The notes under the pieces were generated by a model that was not told where the DNA came from, did not search any database, and saw only the letters and a program-made list of their open reading frames with translations. The position numbers and the translations under genes were made by a program. Shown here piece after piece: positions 34,019 to 47,600 of a DNA stretch of 64,000 nucleotides. The DNA is from Hyposmocoma kahamanoa. Its lineage: Eukaryota; Arthropoda; Insecta; Lepidoptera; Cosmopterigidae. Numbering within the stretch: the first letter of the stretch is position 1; each line of letters begins with the position of its first letter. The DNA lies in NCBI RefSeq assembly GCF_003589595.1, contig NW_020654748.1:7780237-7844236 (forward strand). The letters run 5' to 3'.

Positions 34019-34232
34019 GTAATTCTCGGACTAGTGTTTACCGTTCACTACCTTATTTCGGAGGCAATTTTTATCATACATATAAGTATTCGCTTTTTTA
34101 TCGTGGAATATTATTTAATACTCGAGTGTTGTATCGTGAAATATTATTTACACGAACATTTACACGATAATAATATACTTAAATATTTAAATAATAAAAA
34201 CTGCCACTAGTCCGAGAATGCCATAAAAATTC
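34019..34232. repeat. Foldback/MITE-like element
   Basis: Ends ATTCTCGGACTAGTG and CACTAGTCCGAGAATG are inverted. Non-coding. Confidence 0.5.
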
Positions 34233-34762
34233 TATAAAATATAACTTATTCGCATTAAATATGCTTTACATTACTACATTAATAAAATTTAGTAGTAAAA
34301 TTAAATTGGAGAACTATTTAGCTTTAAATAACAACGTGCTGAAGGTTCCAGTGTAGTATCCCCGCCAGACCAGTCAGAATTTTGAAACCTTATGACAAAA
34401 ACCATTTACCGTCATAGATTGTACTCGTGCTGTAACAACGCTAAATAACTCGTACAAACAATATAAGGTTGAGAGTTGTGAGAGTGTTCAGTGGTTGTGA
34501 GTGCGACGTCCCAATTCTCGCAGTGGATGCAATGGAGTGCCGTGATTGCGTAGCGTAGAGAGTGTAGCAGAATATTGACCTCAGTAGACAACTACACTAA
34601 AGGCTTTTATCCAATGGACAAGTCTTGGTTGACAGCGACGATACAAAGTTGGTAAATTTCATGACAAAAATGTTATGTACATCCCTACGTACTTTACATT
34701 ACATTCATTAACACGTTTTAGGTGACTTGAGCCTGCAAGTGATATGGTTAGATTATCATTGT

Positions 34763-34804
34763 ACGACGTTTCGGGCTCTTTACAGGTTCCATGGTCACGG
34801 TTGA
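34763..34804 (-). repeat. Penelope-like terminal-repeat fragment
   Basis: Contains the GAAACGTC and CAACCGTGACCATGG pieces of the fold at 3306, but stem II is mutated. Confidence 0.5.
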
Positions 34805-34964
34805 CTTTGTGGTGGTTTTTTTTATTGTTTTTACATTTTGACATCATATTAATAGAGTGCTTGGGAAACTTAAGCTAAGCTTTTATTGTACTTTTATACC
34901 TGACCTTCCTATTTTCATTTCATATTTGCTTTTTTGAATAACTTAAGAGATAAAGAAAACAAGA

Positions 34965-35079
34965 GTGGTATTACAATTCAAAACATTTATTGATAATAAT
35001 GAAATTAAAATTCGATACTTGATTTTTTCAAGCCAGTCGATTTGGGTGCGTTTTAAAAATAATTGGATTATTTCTCGTC
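34965..35079 (-). CDS. Serpin copy C exon 10 (shared 3'UTR exon)
   Basis: Acceptor TATTTTACAG, then GACGAGAAATAATCC. Most cassettes already end in TAG, so this exon is 3'UTR; for the stop-less cassette at 40147 it adds DEK and a stop (TAA 35068-35070). A polyadenylation signal AATAAA lies at 34986-34991. Position 1 kb past the last cassette and conservation with 24560-24662 support it. The end is estimated. Confidence 0.6.
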
Positions 35080-38000
35080 CTGTAAAATAAAAATAAAGCG
35101 TTAGTGTCAAAATAATCAGTTACAGTAAAAGATTTTGGAGTAAATAAAAAAATAAGTTATTAATACAGTTTATTAATGTTTTCTTAAACTTTACGTAGGG
35201 GCCTCTTAGTAAACAAATGATTAGCAAAAAGACAAAAAAGAAGAAAGAAATAAATCTTAAACATTTCTATAACATATAGCATGCACTTTTCCAATATGCC
35301 GTTGTTATTGCAACAATTCCCCGTTGATATTGCATGCAAGTTGACACGTATAGCTTTACACTGTCGCCATTAGTTGAAAGGGCGCACGTGATATTTTTAC
35401 AAAAAAATTGTTATATGTATATATATAATATATAATTGTTATATGTGTATGCCGTGATCAGTAAATAATAGCCGCTGTCACTATTTTTATTTTTCCTACG
35501 TGTATGGTATGAAGTTACCGGAAGAGAAAAGAAGACATATTTCTAATATAATTTTTTTTACATATTTTCTCGGTTTTGACTTTTGGTCACAAGCGCCCTT
35601 TCAACTAACGACAGTGCATAATGAAAAGTATTATATGATTATCACTAATTACAGGTTTCTTACGGGTTGAAGACAACCCATGACTATGGAGCGTGTAACC
35701 GTTTCGAAATATCGGGAACATAAAAAGAAATGAGTAAGAAACTTGTAATTAGTGATAATAAACATTTAGTAAATAACAAAAGCCTTAAAATCGAAAGGAG
35801 TATTGTTAGTATGACGAAATGCGTGCAGAATAATTAATTATATAGTCGTTGCAGCGTGATGTAAAAGTATATTAAGCATTTGTATTGATAGCTCAGGAGT
35901 TTAAGAGACGCAGTGCCGTAAAGGCTGCGGTGGCATATAGAATAAACAACCATCAGAATACTGTAAATTAATGAAGTCTACCTGTTCGATGCAACCTATC
36001 GAACCCATCGAAACACAGCCCATAAAGCAATTTTCAAACACGAACATGCTTAACATTCAAAGGGAATCTTCTATCTTTACCTACGAAACGAACACTCCGT
36101 TAAAAAGAATGTTTTGCTGAGCTTTCAATATAAATATAAAGGCGTGGTCAGCGCGAAAAGTTACTCTTGGTTTCAAAGCACTTCCGAACATGATAATGAT
36201 TTCTGTAATAATATTGTTACGTGAAAAATCGAAATTGAAGCCATAAATGTGCCAACATTCGGAGGTATACAATAGGTTATTGGGAATTCGGGAACTCAAT
36301 ATCTTGGTCGAACTGATACAAACATTTTGGTAAAGTAAAAATATGATGGATGACTAAATTTGTAAATTCATGAAAATATTCAATGTACATATTATAGGTA
36401 GTTGACTAGCAATTCATGGATCAAAATATACGAAAATTTACGAAAGCACTGAAGCGCTTTGAATAAAATTCGATTTCAGAATAGAATGCTGCACTTTTTT
36501 TGACAGTAAAGCGAACAATTGGTCATTTGAAATTCTAAACTTCTAATAAGTTTCTTCTAGTAACTATACCAAGGCTTCTAATAAGGTATATTTAATCAAA
36601 TGAGTTGCGGATAAAACGTTTACAGTGTAAATTTGAAATAAAACCGCCCATGTAAGTAATTAATATGACTCCTAAGGCAAGACTACATTTTGAGAAACAA
36701 AGTTAGTACACAAGTCATAATTTCGTTTAGTCCAAAAACCTGCTGTACCTAAGATTGGAAAACCCCATCAAAGACAGCATTTCTCCCCACTTTCACCACG
36801 AAGAGGAATGGATGGTCCACTATGAACTCAGTGTTTTTTGATAGCGCAAAGCTTGCACCAGGACCGTAAAATACTGCAAAAATATTTTATTTATTTACAG
36901 TCAAAGTACCTAAGGGTGTTAGACGCCGTTAAATAGAGTGTTACTTTCTTCTTTGAGGATGAAGACAAACGAATGGTTTGCTTTAAATGTGGAGCCCTGC
37001 CTTAAGCTATTTAAGTTTATCATGAAATTTGAAAAAAATGATTGTGATGTCGCACATGAAACCAAATATTGTCCTAACTCAAAATTGTGGATGAGAAAAC
37101 ATAATTTGAAAATTTTAGGAAAAGACTAAATGGATTTTATTGCGAATAATGAGGTTATTTTTATTTATACATAATACTTGATTCTCAATTTATAAACGGG
37201 AATATCGAAATAATATAATATATTGGTTTCTTTCGGTATTTTTTTTTAATTTTCAAATCGTCTCTCTCAATTGCACAATTTTCAGTTAGGACAGTATTTG
37301 GTTTCGTGTGCGATGTATTATGATGAACATAAAAATTGGAAGAAGTGTTTCAGAATTCTTTGTTGATTAGCCCTGCATATTGAGTTGCTACCGAGTAACT
37401 TATTGGTTACAATCTTTTACTGATTACGATCATAGTTTTGTTTTTTTAGGCCAAAATATATATTTACAGGTAGATAAATAACAGAATATGAAGAAAATAT
37501 CTGTTTTGTTGTCCTTTACCATAGAAAAATGTTTTTTCTTTGATTTTGTAAGTTGTACACAAATACATAACTTAAAGACTATTAGGCATGAATATATTAT
37601 TGAAGGACGGCAATAGAGGGACTACAGAAGTGGTTAAACCTCGAAGATTGCGAAGGACAAAGCAGAATAAGCGACGTATTCAGAACGTATTAAGTATAAG
37701 TTCGTTAGCCGGTCAACTACACGCAGCAACCCGGCGTCAATAAATTCACAACAGCCTGGAAAACCCCATTAAAGACAATATTTAATTCTGCTTTTACTAG
37801 CTATAACAATGAGTGCCCTAATTAGAACTTGATGCTCCCATGTGGCATATAGCTCATATTAGCACCGTGAACAAAATTAAGAGGGAGCATGCCAAAAAAG
37901 TTTTGACGTTAGCTCCGCCCACATTTGTGAGACAAATATATGCCTGAAGTTCGCGTGACATGCGACAGGAGATGTTGAATTTTGCGCATTAAAAGTACCA

Positions 38001-41000
38001 AATTCGTTTTAGCGGAATAACTCTAAAACTAAGGGGATTAAAAAAAATCCGCAGTGACAGTTGTCGATCATGCATAAATACAATTAATTATCTAATTTTT
38101 GTCCTAATAACCTGTAGCATTTTGAGGATGAATCGAAAAAATGTGAAAATTAGAGGTCGTGATTTTTATCTATCGAGGAAACTTTATTGTTTTATGTTTC
38201 TGATTAGTGTCTATGCTTGAATATATCGTGTAGTTACTCATACAATATTTTATTTTTAACTTTAAATTGGATATACCCCTCTAAAATCAAATCGAAGATT
38301 AGGTATTTTTCCTCTGCTTTTAGCGCTAAAACAAATTTGGTACTTTTAATGCGCAAAATTCAACATCTCCTGTGGCATGTCACGCGAACTTATATTTATC
38401 TCACAAATGTGGGCGGAGCCAACGTCAAAACTTTTTTGGCATGCTTCCTCTTAAGTAGGTTTGAAAGAGAAGCAAAGCCCTTAATACCAGGATAGCATGC
38501 GTATTTTATGTCTAAAGAAAGTACCTAAGAACGATATATTCCGTTAAAGAATGTGTTATCTCCTTCTTTGAGGAAGAAGACAAAGGGACGGTCTGCTGTA
38601 AATTTGGTTTGTTGACGTATTACTGCACTTAAAGTTGCTATCCCGAATGCTGAAAATGACAATGGTGTTGCATAGGTCAACGTGATCGGCAGGCGTACTG
38701 AGTGTGATTAAATTATTTTGCTGGTGATTCCTGGATATTAACTGGCTGCCTAATTTCCTAATCCATAATTTACTACTGATCGCAGTTCCATGCATCTTGA
38801 TGAAAAATCTGCTTGCATAGATAAAAAAATAGCAATGAACGAATGACAAAGTCAAATGTAGTTATGGTCTGAATATTATGCTTTAAAAGTTTGATGAAAG
38901 TACCTATGGACGATATATGCCATTAAACAAAATGTTTTCTCCTTCCTTTAGGACGAATACAAACGGGTGGTCCGCTTTGAATTGATTTGGCCGAGGTAAT
39001 AGCGAGCTTGGTAAAACTGCTACAAATGCTGAAATTGCAAGGAATTGGACTAAATTGGCAAAAATAACGAATAAAAAAGGATCACGGTCATTTGTAATTG
39101 TATTTTTTTTTGTAGTAACGTATCCCATATGTGTTTCTATACGTTAGACCTAAGTTCCCTACGAAGCTTTTAACGGACTAGTTTGAGAGCTGTTTCTCAT
39201 TGAACAAAAAAAAAAGTCATTTAGTAAATATGATATTTATTAAATATGTTAGATACAAATGTAGTACTCGTAAAGTCATTATTTGGAAAATGACCGCAGA
39301 CTGATCGCAGTGGTAATTATAAGAAAAATATTGAAGAGAGAAAGAAGCATAGAAATACCTCAACAACTATAGAGGTAAAGATGCCTGTTAGACCGGCACA
39401 ATGTATTACCCCGTGCAAAATAAATATTTCTAATAACATGCTTTTATAGGCAAGATTACCTAAAAGTTAAAAACTCCGTTAAAGAGAATGTATTGTCCTC
39501 TCTTCAGTAAGAAGACGAACGAATGATTCGCTGTAAACTCTGCTTTCTGATACAGAACTAAGCTTTCTACGATAAAGACAGCTGGAATTATAAAGTTTCA
39601 TTGTTATTACTTTGTTTTGCTCAATAATAATACCACTAAAATAAGACGCGAATGTAAGATATGGAAAAGTCAAGTACCGCGTTATTTTTCTAACACATAG
39701 TTGTTAAAACTGAGAAAAAAACATCTACATACATAATTATGTATAGACAAATTTCATTTAATTCTGATGATCTTGGTTTAGAAATTATTGTCTAGAGACT
39801 AGCGAGATAATAGGAATAAACCTTTACAATGTTATATGTTAGTTTCACGCTACGCTTCTGGGCCTTGCTAAATGCATAATAGTTGCGACAAATGTATAAT
39901 TCTATCTAAAAAGGTTCAACGATGAGCAAAATCATATTAATTTAATGTGGTTGATGAGCGGTGATTCTCAATTTAGTTATTAAGTACTTTGGTCGTGGTT
40001 AATTTTAGTCATGTTTTGTATGGAACATAAATATCGTTGATATTTTTGTAAGGACAACTTTTTGATATTTGCTACATGTAACCGATGGAACACACATGAT
40101 GCAAGACACATGCTTTACTTTAAAGTATTTTATTTGTGTGAAGTACCAAATTTCGAAAAACTCCACTAAATATTATATCCTTTTTGAGCTTTAACACAAA
40201 TACAAAGGGGTGATCTGCTCGAAATTGTAGCTCGAGGAAGAAAGCCAAACCGCTTCGCGTTTCTACGAGTATTTCTGTAATTTAGAAAGGGATCCTGTTG
40301 AGAAATTTATGTTTTGAGAATAAAATTAATCTCTATAATAGCTGATATAACGCACTGACGTCAGCGTTCATTCTTCGTTTGATCATATGTTATAACGTAT
40401 TCCGACTCTGGAAAATGATTTCTTTATTTTTCTATTAGTGGTTATGTTGTAGTTTAGTTTTTTACTATATCTGGTTTGTGTTTATTAAAGTAAGTATAAA
40501 TTCTCTCTATCTCAACGTTAAATGCATTTTTGTAGCCGTATTTACTACATATTTTTAAAAGTTAAGTAAAGTTAACGTTAAATGTTCTTGTGTTACTTTC
40601 TAAAACAAATGTAACAGAACAGGTATTCGGTTTCAACGTCTGCTCCTAGGTATTCGAGGACACATATAGGTATATCTTATATTAAATACGCAACATTTTT
40701 TTTTCATTCAATATCTGTTTATATGTCAGTACAGCTTAAAGATTCATTCGAGACTGGACAATACCAGAAAATGCCATAACAACTATACTCATATTAACTC
40801 ATAAGGTGTAGTGTGAACTCCAAAGGCGTGTTAAAATGAACAAACCCGTCAAACCAAAGTAGGGTTGAAATGGTATAGCAAGATATTATAAGTTCAATTG
40901 CCAGCTCGAGTATTCTAAAGCACATAAATATTTACGGTCAAAATTGGGAAGCTATGACCCCGGTGATAACATTTCCGTTTAAAAGTGGACGATTCCCGTA

Positions 41001-44000
41001 AAGAGTGTAAATTATGTTGTCTTTAGCAAAAAGCCAAACGGGTGGTCTGCCTTGAATGTCTTTGATAAATTTGGAGGGAGGGAACGCGACTCGAAAAATC
41101 CTGAAAAATTAATTTAGTTTTTTTCTCAATCATATTACGTCTGTGTTTTCATTAGACATTTACTAAACTAAGCAGGAACAATTTCTAATAAAAATAATAA
41201 CTTTCGGCTACCAGTAGAGTGAAATAATTTCCCGCCTCTATGTAAAATGAAAAAAAAATCCATTCATTTTTCATCACTATTTGTCTTTTTTATAAAACTG
41301 AATAAAAAAATGTTAATTTATCTCTTTAAGACATGGTTGTATAATTCATGCAATTTTGTTAACAACAAATTTCCAAACTAGCACATACATTTATCATGCC
41401 TAAATGCTGCATTTTGATTATGTATCTACCTGCCCAAAATAATCAGTTCACGTTTATTAATTTTACTTTCTATTGACATATACCAATATCAACATAAAAT
41501 AAGTTCAATTGACAGGTCGACTATTGTCAAGCACATACATATGTATTTACGGTCACAACAGCGGAAACTGTGCCCCGGTGGTGATGTTTTCGTTTAAAAG
41601 AGTATTTACTATTCAATTAATTTACAGTATTCTGACGGTTGTTTATTCCATATGCCACCACAGCCTTTGCGGCACTGTCTCTTAAATCTTAGGCTATCGA
41701 TACAAATGCTTAACATACTTACACATCACGCTGTAACTACGAAATGTATAAAGACTGTATTCATTAAGTAGAGCTTTATGTATTAACTTGCATGTAATAT
41801 TAACGGAGAATTGTTGCAATAGTAGTAGAAAATTGGAAGAGTGTATGCCTTAATGTTTAAAATTTATTTATTTTTTCTTTTTATCTATTTGCTAATATTT
41901 TTTTACTAAAAGGCGTCTATGTAAACTTAAAGAAAATATGAATAAATTGTATTAAATAACATTTGTTACTACTCAAAATTTTTACTGTAACTGATTATTT
42001 TGAAACTAACGCTATAATCAAAATGCAGCATTTTAGCATGACAAATATATGTGATAGCTTTGATATTTGTTATTAAGATTAGCATGAGTTACATAAACAA
42101 CGATATATTAAAGAACATAAAATCAAAATTGTTTCATTCAGTGTTATCAACAAGACAACATTGCATACGTTATGTACATATTAATCTGTTAATGTATAGA
42201 TTTCATATTTAATTTACATTACGTGGGAAATTAATTTATGGTACTGGTAGCCGAAAGTTATTATTTTTATTGGAAATGTTCCTAGTTTAGTAAGGCGTAC
42301 CCAATGAAAATATAGACGTAGTGTGATTGAGAAAAAAAAAACTACATTAATTTTTCAGGATTTTGGGAGTCGCGTCCCTCCGAAGTTACCAAAGACATTC
42401 AAGGCAGACCATCCCTTTGGCTTTTTGCTCAAGACGACACAATTTACTCTCTTTGCGGGAATTTAAATATGTATAACAATAACGCTTTACGTCTCAACTT
42501 AAAATGCCTCTTTATAATGAGTCTGAAATGTGTATTTTTTAAGGAAACGTGTTTTTCACTAACTGCTAATAACAAAAACTGAAAACCTGACTGAACTAAA
42601 ATAATCAAGCAAGTTTTCCCCAAAACTATTCTCAGTAAATATCAAAAGTGAAACGATGCTAAGGTCATACCAACTTATTGATAGATAAATTTGTTATAAT
42701 TCAATATATCTTCCGATGAATATAAAGTCATCTTTATTTCTGATTATCTTTGTTGTGCAATCAATCAGTTACCAGTAACCATTTCTAAAAACATTTTGCA
42801 AAGAAATTTATTTTTTGTTTAAGTTAACACCAGCTACATTAGTTTCTCATGCGACAACTGTAGTACTTTTGTTCAACAGGTATTTTTTTTACAAAACAAC
42901 TTTAGACACATTTAAAGCTGTTTTCAAACATGAACATGCTTAACATTTAAATGGTATCTTCGATCTTTTACCTATTAAACGAACACTCCATTAAAAATAA
43001 TATTTTAATGGAGTTTAATGGACTCTTGGTAGTAATGCACTTCCATTCATGATAATGACCTCTGTAATAATATTGTTACGTTTATTATTAATCGAAATTG
43101 AAGCCATAAATGTACCAACATTGGAAGGTCTACGAATTCATGTACCTACTGTACTTTGGTTATTGGAAGTTAGAAACGGAATTCCAATAGCTAGGTTAAA
43201 GTGGTACAAACATTTTGGTAAAATGAAACTATGTCAATACATTACATTTTAAATTCCCGAAAATATTGAATAAACTGAATATACAATATGAATATTGAAA
43301 TTATTGAATACATTATTAGCCAAATCTACTACTACGAAGCTTATGAACAGACTTAAGAAGGAGTTCGCTAAAGTGCCTTGAATAAAATGCCGATTTTTCT
43401 TTCTTTTTTTTCTTGACTCTTCGCGGTCAGCGTTTCAGCTACTTACAAGGTTTAGAATTTTAGAATAGAATGCTGCAATGACAATTGTGAATCTTTGGCG
43501 CTGAATTTTTACTGTCATTCTTTTGACTATAAAACGAACAGTTGGTTATTTCGCCATTTTCACAAAGAGACAAAAATAAATACCGTACTTGAAAATTATG
43601 TACAGAGTTATTTTTGATTATCGTGTGAATTGAAAAAGGCAATATTTCTTGACGAATATTTCTGAAATTGAATGATGAATAATTATTTAAGTACATGGAA
43701 AATATTATTATGGTACTTTGAAGTAGAATGCTGCGCACAAAGCAAGATCTACAGTGCAAATTTGAAACAAAAAGACCACGAAATTAATATGACTCCCAAA
43801 AGCAAGAAAGATTGTAGTACTGATTGCAGTTCCATGCATTATCTTGATGAAAATTCTACTTGATGAACAATTAATCTGTTGAAATGACAATGTAAAATAC
43901 ATTTATCACCTGAATATTAAGCTTTAAAAGTTTGATGCAAGTACCTAGGCACGATATACGCCGTTAAACAGAATGTTTTTTCCTTCCTTCAGGACGAATA

Positions 44001-44642
44001 CAAACGGGTGGTCCGCTTTGAATTCACTTGGCCGGGTTATAGCAGCACTTGTGAAAACTGCTACAAATGCTGAAATTGCAAGCAATTGGACTAAATTGAC
44101 AAAAATAACGAAGGAAAAAAGAAAGCATGATAATAATTTTTGATTGTTTGTTTTTTTTTGTAGTAACGTATCCCAAATGCGCTCTACACGAAGACCTATG
44201 TTCTTTATGAAAATCTCAATGGACTGGTTTGAGAGCTATGATTTCCTTATAGACCAAAAAAATGTTGTTTTGTTAATATTATGTAGATTTATTATATTTT
44301 TTACTTATTACGCATTGATAGATATTTATTGAATATGTTAGACACAAATTATTTATTGTTCTTGTTCTTGTTCTTTCCACCTTAACAATACATTTGAAAG
44401 GGTAATTAAAGTAAAGAACATCGTACAGTGAAATTGCGAGGTGGAAGATTGGTGCCTAAACTACTGGACCTGCACTAAAGGTCACCAGGTATTCACCACT
44501 GGACCTCAATGATAGAATATTAGGAAAGTGATTATATGTGAATATTAGGAGTGAAAAGTAGGTATAATGGTTTAAGATATGTACAACGCGTCCGTGCATG
44601 TACATGTACATGCACTGTGTGTGTGTGTGTGTNNNNNNNNNN

Positions 44643-44690
<48 letters not shown>

Positions 44691-47600
44691 TGTGTGCCTG
44701 AGTGAGTGAACAGAAAAGACTGAAACGTTTAATAGAGTGATGAGTGAAAATAAATAAGTAGTATATAATAAAAGTCATATAGTAAATAATATAGTAAAAG
44801 TCATTAAATGGGAAATAATCTAAGACTGATCGCAATTGTGATTATTATAAAAATATTGCAGAGAGAAAGCAAAATCGTAATTATCGTCCGTGCAAAATAA
44901 ATAAGAACAAGTTTTCATAAATAAGCGTACATAAAATTGAAAAACTCCGTTAAAGACATTGTTTCGTCCTCTTTTTAATAAGAAGACGAACGAATGATTC
45001 GCTGTAGACTCTGCTTGCTGATACTAAGCTAAGCTTTCTACGACAAAGACAGCTGGAATTATAGAGTTACATTATTATTAATTTCTTTTGCTTTCATAAT
45101 ACCTCTACATAAACGGCGAAGGCAAGATACGGAAAAGTCTAGTACGACATTGTTACTCTAATATATAAGTTGCTACAACTAAGAAAAAATACGTCTACAT
45201 GCATACATAATTATGTATAGACAAATTTCTCTTAATTCTAATGATCTTGTTTTATAAATTATTGTCGAGCGACTAGCGAGACAATAGGAATAAACCTTTA
45301 CAATGTTCTATGTTAGTATTACGCTACGCTAACCTTTCTAAATGCATAATAGTTGCGACAAATGAATAATTCGGTCTAAAAAAGTTCAATGATGAAGAAA
45401 ATCATTAATTTAATGTGGTTGACGAGCGGTGATTCTCAATTTAGTTATTAAGTACTTTGGTCGTGGTTAATTTTAGTCATGTTCTGTATGGAACATAAAT
45501 ATCGTTGATATTATTGTGAGGACAACTTTTTGATATCTGCTACACGTAACCGATGGAACACACATGATGCAAGACACATGCTTTATTTACTTCAAAGTAT
45601 TTTATTTGTATAAAAAGCCTCTTCACAACGATTAATGAGTTTATTTAAATGTGTACACTAACTTTTGATAATAAAAACCGAAACCCTGACTAAACCAAAA
45701 TAGTCTAGCAAGTTTCCTTTCAAACCATTCCCACTAAATATCAAAAGTGAAACGATGCTAAGGTCATATCAAGTTATTGATAGATGACTTCGCTATTCTT
45801 CTATATATCTTCTGATGAATATAAATTCATTTTTATTTTTGATTGTTTGTCTAGTAGTAATTAATCAGTTACCAATAACCATTTCTGAAAACTTTTTGCA
45901 TTAATATCATTGACTTACAAATAAATGGACGACGGGTCTAATACAAAAACCACGAAAAAAATGTCCCAAGTCAACCTATTCGAAATTTAAATTGTAATGT
46001 CATCGCAGTATCGCGCTGTCAGTCGAACAAATAAAGACTAAAGCGGAGTTTGGCGCTCTGTATACGATTTTAGCGCCTTACAAGTGCGGACACTTTTTAG
46101 CGCGGACCCGACGTCCATATAATTGTAAGTCAATGATTAATATTTATTTTTTGCTTAAGTCAACATCAGGTACGTCAGATTCTGATACGACAACTGTAGT
46201 ACAGGGTCAACAGCACGCCAAGCTTGACACTTAAGACTTTAATATAACTCTATGCCGCTTCCGATAAAAACGGTCCAAAGTACAAAGTGTCAAGCTTGAT
46301 GTGCTTTTGACAGTACGTTTGTTCAACAGGTATGTTTTGAAATTAATTTCTTTTAACTCTGTAATAATTATAATAATTCATGTTTAGGCTGATGGCTTTG
46401 CCAAAGCCTTAATAAACTAAAAAAAAATTCTTTGGGTTGTCGACACCCGCGAATCAGCTGCTGCTCTGTGATTGACCAGTGGTGCAGTCCTCCGCAAACG
46501 TTCCTTGTTCCTTGCGTGGAAATATCAAGCTTCTTAGATATCAAACTCACGCAACGCAATGCGCGAAGCGAGTCACGTAAGCAAACGAAAAACGCAAATG
46601 AGAGACTCATGAACCCGCTATCAAAGCTGTTTTCAAACATGAACATGCTTAACATCTATATGATATCTTCGATATTTTACCTATAAAACGTATACTCCGT
46701 TAAAAATAATATTTTGATGTGCTCTCAATATAAATATAAAGGCGTTGTCAGCGTGAAACGTTACTCTCTGTCTTGGTCGTAACGCACTGCCCTTCATGAT
46801 AACGATTTCTGTAATAATATTGTTACGTTTATGAAAAATTGAAATTGAAGTCATAAATGTAAACATTGGAAGGTCTACGAATTCATGTACCTACTTTACC
46901 TTGGTTATTGGAAGTTACAAATGGGATTCCAATAGCTTGGTTGAAGTAGCACAAAATATTGAATAATTACACAAATACGTTAATAGCCAATCTACGATTA
47001 AAACAAGTGGAAGCTTAATAAGAAGAATTAAGAAGTTCGCTGAAGTATCTTGAATAAAATTCCGAACTTTTTGTTTCTTATCGAGTTCTTAGGTTTTCGC
47101 GATTGTTACACACAGGAAATGAAACTATTTTTCCGGATTTAAATCGCGTATATTTGTTTTTTCAAATATACCGACGATTCGGGCTTTACAGGTCCCATGG
47201 TCACGGTTGAATTTTTCTTTCTTTTTTTTCGACTCTTCACGGTCAGCGTTTTAGCCACTTACAAGATTTAGAATAGAATGCTGCAATGACAATTGTGAAT
47301 CTCTGGCAATGAATTTTCGCTGTCATTTTTTTGACTATAAAATTCTAAACTTCTAATGAAAGAAACCAAAAATGAGACAAAAAGGAATTCTGTAATTGTA
47401 AATTACAGAATTATAAAGAACATATACAAAGTTAATTTTGATTCTCGTGTGAATTGAAAGAGTTAATTTTTTTTTAGGAATATTTCTAATATTGAATGAT
47501 GAATAATTTATTTACATGGAAAATATTATTTTTATTCTTTGAAGTTGAGAGCTGCGCACAAAGTAAGTTCTACAGTGCAAATTTGAAACAAAACGGCTCA

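Larger units (their letters stand above)
40979..42466. repeat. Large inverted duplication
   Basis: 40979-41400 and about 42040-42466 are inverted copies (e.g. AATAACTTTCGGCTACCAGTA versus TACTGGTAGCCGAAAGTTA), centred near 41720. The left arm with its flank (40730-41480) also has a direct copy at 51990-52740. Confidence 0.75.

Noticed and set aside
42359..42466. An independent plus-strand serpin gene
   Set aside because: Only one frameshifted cassette is present, explained by the inverted duplication; no exons 1-8 on that strand.
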